Positions 1 through 5,351 of a DNA stretch of 5,525 nt are shown here, one piece after another. The notes below the pieces were generated by a model. It worked only from the letters and a program-made list of their open reading frames with translations. It was not told the origin of the DNA and ran no database searches. Position 1 is the first letter of the stretch; the number at the start of each line of letters is the position of its first letter. The DNA lies in contig CAMEWU010000153.1 in the NCBI GenBank assembly GCA_945946715.1, positions 1 to 5,525 of the forward strand. The letters run 5' to 3'. Source of the DNA: an uncultured Clostridium sp. (GTDB taxonomy: Bacteria; Bacillota; Clostridia; Lachnospirales; Lachnospiraceae). The position numbers and the translations under genes are program-made.

Positions 1-311
1 GGCTTATTATCAATCGGTTCACCTAATACATTGAACATTCTACCCAGTGTATTCTCTCCAACCGGCACCATAATCGGATTTCCGGTTGCGACAGCGTCCA
101 TACCACGAACCAGACCGTCTGTTGGTCCCATGGCGATACATCTTACTGTATCATCACCCATATGCTGGGATACTTCAACAGTCAGAATCTCGCCGTTCTT
201 TCGTGTAATCTGGATTGCATCATTAATCTCCGGAAGCTCACCCTCCGCAAATTGGATATCCAGTACGGCACCGATAATCTGGGTAATTTTACCTATATTC
301 TTATCTGCCAT
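1..311 (-). CDS. atpD: F1 ATP synthase subunit beta, N-terminal part (cut by window edge)
   Basis: Beta carries the catalytic nucleotide sites of the cytoplasmic F1 hexamer. Only the first 103 codons lie in the window, and the frame runs open off position 1. The visible part starts MADKNIGKITQIIGAVLDIQ, covers the N-terminal beta-barrel, and includes the conserved TDGLVRGM at residues 64-71 and LGRMFNVLGEPIDNK at 89-103. That last motif parallels LGRVVNALGQPIDGK in alpha, as expected for paralogues. The P-loop (near residue 150 in the family) is outside the window, so catalytic residues cannot be checked. The ATG at 311 is set by a strong AAAAGGAG site (318-325) with a 6-nt spacer. The 23-nt gap to atpG begins with a second in-frame TAA directly after the atpG stop. 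Identity is secure from sequence and from its place after gamma. Confidence 0.97.
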   Translation of the reverse strand, partial: MADKNIGKITQIIGAVLDIQFAEGELPEINDAIQITRKNGEILTVEVSQHMGDDTVRCIAMGPTDGLVRGMDAVATGNPIMVPVGENTLGRMFNVLGEPIDNK

Positions 312-334
312 TCCATTCTCCTTTTCTCATTTTA

Positions 335-1195
335 TTAACTGATTGCCTCAGAACCGGCAATAATCTCTGTCAATTCCTGTGTAATAGAAGCCTGTCTTGC
401 CCGATTGTACTTCAAGGACAAGTCTGCAATCATGTTATCTGCATTGGTAGTCGCAGAATCCATCGCCTGCATTCTGGCACCATTTTCACTTGCCAATGCT
501 TCTATAAATGCACCGTATAACAGATTGCCAATGTATTTCGGAATCAAAATATCCAATGCTTCCTCTGCTTCCGGTTCATAATTCATTAATACCGTATTAT
601 CATCTTCTTCCTCAGCCGGAAGTTCATCGATATTCAGTGGAAGAAGCCTAATCAGCTTTGCTTCCTGGGATACCGTATTCTTAAAGTTGGTATATGCCAT
701 ATAGATTTCCCCAACTTCACCCTTGGTATAGGATTCCAGTACCCGGTTACTGATATCAATGGCATCTTTATATAATGGTTCATTAATTGCTTCGGAATCG
801 TCTTCTACAATCTTGTAGCCTCTTCTTGCCAGGCCTTCTGCACCCTTTCGTCCCACTGCATAGATGTCCACATCGGAAGGTGCAAATCCGGTTCCAATTA
901 CCTCCTTAATTACATTGGAGTTGTAACCGCCAGCCAGACCCTTATTAGAAGTAATGACAATCATTGCCTTCCGCTTACTTCCATTATCAATCAGATATGG
1001 GTGCTCCATATGTTCTGTCTTCGATAGAATGGAGCATATAGTCTTATATAATGCATGAAAATATGGCTTGTTACGTTCTGCTCTTGCCTTCGCCTTCTGA
1101 AGCTTGACGGTGGCAACCAGTTTCATGGCTTTGGTTATCTGCTGCGTACTGGTGACGCTTTCTTTCCTTCGCTTTATGTCACGCATGGATGCCAT
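335..1195 (-). CDS. atpG: F1 ATP synthase subunit gamma
   Basis: Gamma is the central rotor shaft. Its N- and C-terminal helices form the coiled coil inside the alpha3beta3 hexamer and its foot sits on the c-ring. The 286-residue length is normal for the family. The N-terminal helix shows MRDIKRR (4-10) followed by ITKAMKLVATVKL (20-32). The central Rossmann-like part contains ITSNKGLAGGYN (81-92). The C-terminus carries the gamma signature ITQELTEIIAGSEA (271-284), which contacts the catalytic subunits. No chloroplast-type redox insert is seen. Met1 at 1195 is preferred over Met4 (1186) because GGAGGTGA (1202-1209) lies 6 nt before Met1, against 15 nt for Met4. That site fills most of the 15-nt gap after the atpA stop, so translation is probably coupled to atpA. 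The gene ends in tandem TAA TAA codons. Confidence 0.98.
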   Translation of the reverse strand: MASMRDIKRRKESVTSTQQITKAMKLVATVKLQKAKARAERNKPYFHALYKTICSILSKTEHMEHPYLIDNGSKRKAMIVITSNKGLAGGYNSNVIKEVIGTGFAPSDVDIYAVGRKGAEGLARRGYKIVEDDSEAINEPLYKDAIDISNRVLESYTKGEVGEIYMAYTNFKNTVSQEAKLIRLLPLNIDELPAEEEDDNTVLMNYEPEAEEALDILIPKYIGNLLYGAFIEALASENGARMQAMDSATTNADNMIADLSLKYNRARQASITQELTEIIAGSEAIS

Positions 1196-1210
1196 AATTC
1201 GTCACCTCCA

Positions 1211-2716
1211 TTATTTGAACTCAGCCTTAAATTCCGTAATTGCTTTTACCAATTGTTCCTCTAATGCATCATCCAGCTTCTTATTGGTACGGATGGTTTC
1301 AAAAATCTCAGGATACTTGGTGTCAATGAAATCAAAGAGTTCTTTTTCGAATCTCTGAATCTCATCCACTTCAATATCCAGCAGATATTTCTTGGTTGCA
1401 GCATAGATAATAACTACCTGACGCTCAACCGGCATTGGTGCATACTGTGGCTGCTTTAACATTTCCTTGATACGTTCACCCTGTGCCAGCTTCTCCTTGG
1501 TATCTGCATCCAATTCGGAACCAAACTGGGAGAATGCTGCCAATTCCCGATACTGTGCTAATTCTACACGAATCGGAGCTGCAATTTTCTTCATAGCCCC
1601 AATCTGAGCGGAACCACCTACACGGGATACAGAAAGACCTGCATTTACCGCCGGACGGAAACCGGCATTGAACATCTCTGTTTCCAGATAAATCTGTCCG
1701 TCTGTAATGGAAATTACATTCGTAGGAATGTAAGCAGATACGTCGCCTGCCTGTGTTTCAATAATTGGAAGTGCGGTTAAAGAACCGCCGCCTAATTCAT
1801 CGGATAATCTGGCTGCACGCTCTAACAAACGGCTGTGCAGATAGAATACATCACCAGGATAAGCCTCACGGCCTGGTGGTCTACGAAGTAATAAGGAGAG
1901 TGTACGATATGCGGTTGCATGCTTGCTTAAATCATCATATACAACCAATACATCCTTTCCTTCCTCCATCCATTCTTCACCAATGGCACAACCTGCGTAT
2001 GGTGCAATATACTGTAATGGAGCCGGTTCTGATGCGGTGGAAGCTACGATAGTGGTATAATCCATAGCACCATATTCCGTTAATGTTTTAACAATGGATG
2101 CAACCGTAGACGCTTTCTGTCCGATTGCAACATAAATACAATTTACGCCCTGTCCCTTCTGGTTGATAATCGTGTCGATTGCAATCGCTGTCTTACCTGT
2201 CTGACGGTCACCAATGATTAACTCACGCTGACCTCTTCCAATTGGAACCATGGCATCAATTGCCTTAATACCGGTCTGCAGTGGTGTATCAACGGATTTA
2301 CGACTGATAACACCGGATGCTACACGTTCAATCTGTCTCGTCTTTGTGGTCTGAATCGGACCCTTGCCATCAATTGGCTGACCCAATGCATTGACAACAC
2401 GTCCAAGCATGGCATCGCCAACCGGAACCTCAACTCCTCGTCCGGTAGTTTTTACTGTGCCCCCTTCATTGACATTGCTGGTATTACCAAGCAATACTGC
2501 ACCAACATTGTCAACCTCTAAGTTCATGACCATTCCATATACATCATTTGGGAATGCCAGCAGTTCACCCTGCATGGCATTTTCCAAACCATGAATACGA
2601 ACAATACCATCTGCCACCTGAATAACCGTACCCACATCAGCAGTTTCCAAATGCACAGAATAATTCTTAATCTGCTCTTTGATGACAGAACTAATCTCTT
2701 CTGGTCTTAAATTCAT
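1211..2716 (-). CDS. atpA: F1 ATP synthase subunit alpha
   Basis: Alpha alternates with beta in the F1 hexamer, binds nucleotide at non-catalytic sites and supplies an arginine to the adjacent catalytic site. The 501 residues match the usual length. The N-terminal segment (MNLRPEEISSVIKEQI) fits the part that binds delta. A beta-barrel follows, then LGRVVNALGQPIDGKG (104-119). The Walker A P-loop GDRQTGKT is at 169-176, the same numbering as in E. coli. Walker B is DVLVVYDDL at 255-263. The alpha/beta signature PAVNAGLSVS is at 355-364, and Arg365 directly after it is the expected arginine finger (E. coli Arg376). The C-terminal helical domain follows. All key residues are present. The start at 2716 is the natural N-terminus of the family, but its Shine-Dalgarno is weaker and more distant than its neighbours' (separate entry). 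Gaps are 30 nt to atpH and 15 nt to atpG. Confidence 0.99.
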   Translation of the reverse strand: MNLRPEEISSVIKEQIKNYSVHLETADVGTVIQVADGIVRIHGLENAMQGELLAFPNDVYGMVMNLEVDNVGAVLLGNTSNVNEGGTVKTTGRGVEVPVGDAMLGRVVNALGQPIDGKGPIQTTKTRQIERVASGVISRKSVDTPLQTGIKAIDAMVPIGRGQRELIIGDRQTGKTAIAIDTIINQKGQGVNCIYVAIGQKASTVASIVKTLTEYGAMDYTTIVASTASEPAPLQYIAPYAGCAIGEEWMEEGKDVLVVYDDLSKHATAYRTLSLLLRRPPGREAYPGDVFYLHSRLLERAARLSDELGGGSLTALPIIETQAGDVSAYIPTNVISITDGQIYLETEMFNAGFRPAVNAGLSVSRVGGSAQIGAMKKIAAPIRVELAQYRELAAFSQFGSELDADTKEKLAQGERIKEMLKQPQYAPMPVERQVVIIYAATKKYLLDIEVDEIQRFEKELFDFIDTKYPEIFETIRTNKKLDDALEEQLVKAITEFKAEFK

Positions 2717-2726
2717 GGAGCCTCGG

Positions 2727-2734
2727 CACCTTCT
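2727..2734 (-). promoter_or_regulatory. Weak or distant ribosome binding site of atpA
   Basis: On the minus strand AGAAGGTG ends 10 nt before the atpA ATG, farther than the 4-9 nt seen at most other genes here. A second possible core, GAGG (2721-2724), is 4 nt from the ATG. The bases 2717-2730 can fold as GGUGC / GCUCC with one U-U mismatch and a CGAG loop, which would cover part of the site. Whether this limits initiation is inference. Confidence 0.5.
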
Positions 2735-2746
2735 TTCTATCTTATT

Positions 2747-3286
2747 CTATCCTTGAGAGAGTGCTGCGGACATTCTCTCTAATTGTCTTTTAATGCTGCT
2801 GTCTACCACCCGGTCCTCGATTCGGATAATCAATCCGCCAATCAAAGCTGCATCCACCGTATAATGCATTTCCATGCTTTCATAATTTGTGGTAGCAATC
2901 AGCCGCTGTTCAATCTTCTGCTTTTGCTCTGCGGTCAGCTCCATAGCGGAGGTCACAGATGCAATTCCGATTTTTTTATATTCTTTTATTTTGCCAATGA
3001 CATACTTACATATATCTGACAATTCACTGCTTCGATCATTCTTTACAACAATCAGCAGCGTTCCCATAACCGCATCGCTGACTTTTCCTTGAAAAATGTT
3101 CTGCATCAGCTTTAGCTTATCTTCCTTCAGAACTTCCGGATGCACCAGTAATTGTTCCAGTTCTTCATTCTCACTCAGAACCTGTACCAGCCCGGTCAGC
3201 TCCTCCAGTATGGAATCCACCTGCTGCTGTTCCACTGCCAGCTCAAAGAGTGCATCGCCATAAGTAGAATTTACCTGCTTAGCCAT
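2747..3286 (-). CDS. atpH: F1 ATP synthase subunit delta (OSCP homologue)
   Basis: Delta sits on top of F1 and joins the N-termini of alpha to the C-termini of the b dimer, forming part of the stator. The 179 residues match the family (about 175-180). The N-terminal six-helix domain includes YGDALFELAVEQ (9-20). The C-terminal part carries the delta signature region ALIGGLIIRIEDRVVDSS (147-164), followed by a basic helix. The ATG at 3286 lies inside the end of atpF, and the two reading frames overlap by 16 nt (3271-3286). Its ribosome site GGGTGAT (3292-3298), five nt before the ATG, is also within atpF codons, so delta is likely translated by coupling to b. The gene ends in TAG, and a 30-nt gap leads to atpA. 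Confidence 0.98.
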   Translation of the reverse strand: MAKQVNSTYGDALFELAVEQQQVDSILEELTGLVQVLSENEELEQLLVHPEVLKEDKLKLMQNIFQGKVSDAVMGTLLIVVKNDRSSELSDICKYVIGKIKEYKKIGIASVTSAMELTAEQKQKIEQRLIATTNYESMEMHYTVDAALIGGLIIRIEDRVVDSSIKRQLERMSAALSQG

Positions 3287-3831
3287 GTTTCATCACCCAT
3301 TTCCTTCAAGGTTTCTTCCAGTAAAGCATTCTGCTGCTCTTCACTTAAAGAAACTGCTACAATCTTTGCTGCCATTGCTGTTGCAACCTGAATGATTTCC
3401 TGTCGGATTTCATCCTGCGCTTTTGCTTTTTCAAGTTCTATTTCCTGATTTGCACGGTTCTTGACTCTGACTGCCTCTTCATTGGCTTCCTCAATGATAT
3501 CATTCTCCCGTTTCTTTGCCTTTTTCCGTGCTTCACTTAAGATATCCTGTACCTCAGCGTCTGCAGACTGAATCTTACTGTCATATTCATCCTTCAACTT
3601 TGCCGCTGTTTCCTTATCCTTTTTTGCACTTTCGATATCATTCTTAATCCGCTCTGTCCGGTTGTTTAAAAGCTTCTTTACCGGTTCAAATAACACATAG
3701 GAAAGAAAACCAAACAAAATGAAGAGTGCAATTCCCTGAAGTACAATATCTGCTGCCAACTGTGCATCCAGTCCAAATATACGTCCTTCCAGCACCGCAA
3801 CCGTACTGCTCATTATGCATGTATCTAACAC
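3271..3831 (-). CDS. atpF: Fo ATP synthase subunit b (GTG start)
   Basis: Subunit b is the membrane-anchored peripheral stalk that dimerises and holds delta and alpha against rotation. The 186-residue protein has one hydrophobic segment at about 29-48 (IVLQGIALFILFGFLSYVLF). FEPVKKLLNNRTERI (48-62) follows at the membrane exit, then a long charged helix to about 155, rich in Lys, Glu and Ala and typical of the b coiled coil. The delta-binding C-terminus ends EMGDETWLSR. The start is GTG at 3831. The strong AAAGGAGG at 3839-3846 is 7 nt before it, whereas the first ATG (Met7, 3813) would be 25 nt away. The gap after atpE is 41 nt and holds a hairpin (separate entry). The 3' end overlaps atpH by 16 nt. 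Only one b gene is present, with no b-prime. Confidence 0.97.
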   Translation of the reverse strand: MLDTCIMSSTVAVLEGRIFGLDAQLAADIVLQGIALFILFGFLSYVLFEPVKKLLNNRTERIKNDIESAKKDKETAAKLKDEYDSKIQSADAEVQDILSEARKKAKKRENDIIEEANEEAVRVKNRANQEIELEKAKAQDEIRQEIIQVATAMAAKIVAVSLSEEQQNALLEETLKEMGDETWLSR

Positions 3832-3838
3832 GTCTTAG

Positions 3839-3846
3839 CCTCCTTT
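3839..3846 (-). promoter_or_regulatory. Ribosome binding site fixing the GTG start of atpF
   Basis: AAAGGAGG on the minus strand is a near-complete Shine-Dalgarno. It lies 7 nt upstream of GTG at 3831 and 25 nt upstream of the next in-frame ATG at 3813. The spacing selects the GTG. Confidence 0.88.
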
Positions 3847-3854
3847 CTGCTAAT

Positions 3855-3889
3855 TTCAGGAATCACTTCCTGCTACAGCTTCAGGAATC
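3855..3889 (-). repeat. 10-nt direct repeat spanning the atpE stop
   Basis: GATTCCTGAA occurs at 3880-3889, within the last codons of atpE (part of RFLKL), and again at 3855-3864 in the spacer. The copies are offset by 25 nt. The single CAGGAA between them (3867-3872) can pair with TTCCTG of either copy. One pairing is the tetraloop hairpin. The other encloses the stop codon in a 9-nt loop. The two folds are mutually exclusive. Confidence 0.55.
3857..3872 (-). promoter_or_regulatory. Intercistronic hairpin with GNRA tetraloop after atpE
   Basis: Directly after the atpE TAG the minus strand reads CAGGAA-GTGA-TTCCTG, a perfect 6-bp stem closing a GUGA loop of the stable GNRA class. No U-tract follows, and the atpF ribosome site begins about 10 nt downstream outside the stem, so it does not look like an intrinsic terminator or an SD-blocking fold. 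A role as a 3' mRNA stability or processing element that sets more c than b is a reasonable inference, because c is needed in roughly ten copies per complex. Confidence 0.6.
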
Positions 3890-4148
3890 TGTTTAATAAA
3901 GGATTTGCATAGAATAACAATAATGCAATAACCAGACCATACAAACCGGTGGTCTCGGCTACGGCCTGTCCAAGTAACATGGTTGACATGATATCACCCT
4001 TTGCACCCGGATTCCGTCCTACCGCTGATGCACCGTGACCGGCTGCAATACCCTGACCAATACCAGGACCCACACCGGCAATCATGGCAATACCGGCACC
4101 AATTGCGGAACATGCTAAAATTAAACCTTCGTTTGTGATTTGACTCAT
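3873..4148 (-). CDS. atpE: Fo ATP synthase subunit c, Na+-type ring protein
   Basis: Subunit c is a two-helix hairpin that oligomerises into the rotor ring and carries the transported ion. The 91-residue length suits the longer Na+-type c proteins. Helix 1 has the packing motif G25-V-G-P-G-I-G-Q-G33. The polar loop contains R45-N-P, and helix 2 carries the essential carboxylate Glu65. Gln32, Val63, Glu65, Thr66, Thr67 and Tyr70 line up without gaps with the Na+ ligands of Ilyobacter tartaricus c (Q32, residue 63 backbone, E65, S66, T67, Y70), with Thr replacing Ser66. H+-type rings usually lack the Gln and the hydroxyl, so Na+ coupling is likely. The c11 ring size is only a guess from the same glycine motif. 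The ATG at 4148 follows GGAGG (4158-4162). It is the only c gene here, unlike Acetobacterium woodii with several. Confidence 0.98.
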   Translation of the reverse strand: MSQITNEGLILACSAIGAGIAMIAGVGPGIGQGIAAGHGASAVGRNPGAKGDIMSTMLLGQAVAETTGLYGLVIALLLFYANPLLNRFLKL

Positions 4149-4177
4149 TCTAAAATTCCTCCATTTTCATTTAATTA
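4149..4177 (-). promoter_or_regulatory. Cytosine-free atpE leader with strong ribosome site
   Basis: The 29-nt gap between atpB and atpE contains no C on the coding strand and only six G, so it should be largely unstructured. It holds GGAGG (4158-4162) 9 nt before the ATG. An open, A/U-rich initiation region fits strong translation of c, as known for the E. coli atpE leader; that function is inferred here. The gap begins with TAA, directly in frame after the atpB TAG, giving a tandem stop. Confidence 0.65.
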
Positions 4178-4945
4178 CTAATTACTTTCTATTTTATTGG
4201 TAATAAATACCATAGTCAGCATCGTAAATACATATGCCTGAATTGCTCCGGAAAACAAATCCAGATATACATGTAAAAATGCCGGGATACCGATTTTTGC
4301 AAAAATCGGCATCAGCGTATAATACAATGTAATCATAACAGTACCTGCCATGATATTACCATATAAACGCAATGACAAAGACACCACTGTTGCAACCTCG
4401 CCAATCAGATTAATCGGGAAAAACAGGAAAATCGGTTCAAATAAGCTGGTAAAGGCTCCCCATTTGTTCCACTTAATATTATTGTACTGAATCATTACAA
4501 CAGAAATTATTGCCAGACATAGTGTTGTACCATAATCTGCCGTAGGCGGACGTAGTCCAACCAGACCCGATATATTACATAAGAATATCAGCAGAATGAC
4601 TGTTCCTATATAATTCACATAGCACTTTGTACCATGCTTTCCCATGGAACCATGGACATATTTTTGCAGCATCTCCACCAAAAGCTCTACTACATTCTGA
4701 AAGCCTCTGGGAATCTCTTCTGCATGCATAATCTTATATCGGGCTGCTAATGCAAAAATCACAATCCCTAAGATTATAATCAGCTCACAGACATGGGTTG
4801 TTGTAATATATACCGTCTGTCCAAAGAACTTATACGGAATTAATTCATGAATAAAGAAGTCAACTGTCTTCTCATCTGTCAATACCATCTGCATAGTGCC
4901 AACGCCTGCTACCATACTTAAGGCATTGGCCGCTACATTCACCAT
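4178..4945 (-). CDS. atpB: Fo ATP synthase subunit a
   Basis: Subunit a is the membrane stator that provides two half-channels and the arginine that releases the ion from the c-ring. The 255 residues contain several hydrophobic segments, clearly around 52-69, 112-130, 140-153, 170-192, 198-216 and 230-249. The signature SLSLRLYGNIMAG (189-201) holds the essential Arg193 (E. coli Arg210) and Asn197 (Asn214). Gln236 in GAIQAYVFTML matches E. coli Gln252. Thr202 stands where E. coli has Glu219, and Asp229 where it has His245. The ATG at 4945 is 4 nt after the atpI stop. Its ribosome site AAGGTGA overlaps that TGA, so translation is probably coupled. Codons 212-221 contain a striking inverted repeat. 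Two in-frame stop codons (TAG TAA) end the gene. Confidence 0.98.
   Translation of the reverse strand: MVNVAANALSMVAGVGTMQMVLTDEKTVDFFIHELIPYKFFGQTVYITTTHVCELIIILGIVIFALAARYKIMHAEEIPRGFQNVVELLVEMLQKYVHGSMGKHGTKCYVNYIGTVILLIFLCNISGLVGLRPPTADYGTTLCLAIISVVMIQYNNIKWNKWGAFTSLFEPIFLFFPINLIGEVATVVSLSLRLYGNIMAGTVMITLYYTLMPIFAKIGIPAFLHVYLDLFSGAIQAYVFTMLTMVFITNKIESN
4286..4313 (-). repeat. 28-nt inverted repeat inside atpB
   Basis: The core 4290-4309 is a perfect 20-bp palindrome (arms CCGATTTTTG and CAAAAATCGG). Three further complementary bases on each side (GAT / ATC) are separated from the core by one non-complementary position, 4289/4310. In the mRNA that position is G-U, so 12 continuous pairs with a UGCA loop are possible. 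It lies in codons for MPIFAKIGIP (212-221), so coding demand explains part of it. Confidence 0.8.
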
Positions 4946-4949
4946 ACGT

Positions 4950-5351
4950 TCACCTTCTTTCCTTAAAGATTTTTGAGGTAATGTATTTATTTATCAGCGG
5001 CTGTAGAAATGCCGAGATTTTCATGCCAAATATCATAATGATTACTGCAATTACACTGATTTGCGGAGCCAGAATAGCCACCACCAGAATTGCAAACATA
5101 ATCACATATCGTAAAATGCTGTTACGCAGCCCATACTTGGTTGCTGCATCATGGTCCATATCCAACGCCTTCTCCAAGGTCAGATACATATGGCAGATTA
5201 AAAAAACCACACTGATATAACCTACCAGAATTCCCAAAGTGTAGTTTAATCGGTTTTCTACCAGAATTAAACCTGCTATTTCTACGATAATTCCATATAA
5301 CAAGGCACCAATCAGTAAATCCCTAACCGTCGGATCCAGTCGTTTTAACAT
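4950..5351 (-). CDS. atpI: AtpI-type ATP synthase accessory membrane protein (subunit I)
   Basis: AtpI-family proteins are small four-helix membrane proteins encoded ahead of atpB. In several bacteria they help c-ring assembly or stability and are not part of the finished core enzyme. The 133-residue protein has hydrophobic segments at about 12-30, 35-58, 79-95 and 98-117. It ends with GMKISAFLQPLINKY (109-123), resembling the conserved end of the ATP_synt_I family, and a basic tail. I prefer ATG 5351 because AAGGAG (5359-5364) is 7 nt upstream. An in-frame ATG at 5378 would add nine residues, MKRGRRRIR, which look like translated Shine-Dalgarno sequence, and its nearest GGAGG abuts it with no spacer. 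The gene overlaps the upstream AtpZ-like frame by 29 nt and ends 4 nt before atpB. The family call rests on context and topology more than on strong motifs. Confidence 0.85.
   Translation of the reverse strand: MLKRLDPTVRDLLIGALLYGIIVEIAGLILVENRLNYTLGILVGYISVVFLICHMYLTLEKALDMDHDAATKYGLRNSILRYVIMFAILVVAILAPQISVIAVIIMIFGMKISAFLQPLINKYITSKIFKERR

Noticed and set aside
31..342. Plus-strand open frame of 103 codons opposite atpD
   Set aside because: It is antisense to the well-supported beta gene, shows no recognisable domain, and its Ser/Pro/Ile-rich composition is typical of the complement of a real gene.
2176..2187. 12-nt perfect palindrome CGATTGCAATCG in atpA
   Set aside because: It encodes part of the conserved AIAID after the P-loop; it is short and explained by codon choice.
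1055..3391. Other plus-strand open frames (near 1055-1358, 1765-2052, 2391-2594, 2783-3092, 3152-3391)
   Set aside because: All are antisense to alpha, gamma, delta or b genes with intact motifs; they look like shadow frames and have no recognisable domains.
3825..3838. Near-palindrome CTAACACGTCTTAG around the atpF start region
   Set aside because: One mismatched pair, with a 4-nt self-complementary centre that cannot form an RNA hairpin loop properly; likely chance.
3857..3872. The atpE-atpF hairpin as an intrinsic terminator
   Set aside because: No U-tract follows the stem, which is only 6 bp, and essential downstream genes of the same complex follow at once.
3831..3875. Possible stop-codon readthrough of atpE, since TAG is followed by CAG and the frame stays open for 14 more codons
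   Set aside because: The context does not match the known UAG-CAR-YYA readthrough motif, and an extension of subunit c would not fit the family.
4634..4655. Repeated CCATGG motifs in atpB
   Set aside because: The two hexamers are only 2 nt apart, too close to form a hairpin between them, and are explained by coding for conserved residues.
4981..5220. Plus-strand 79-codon frame opposite atpI
   Set aside because: Its hydrophobic stretches are the complement of the AtpI membrane helices, and no independent support was seen.
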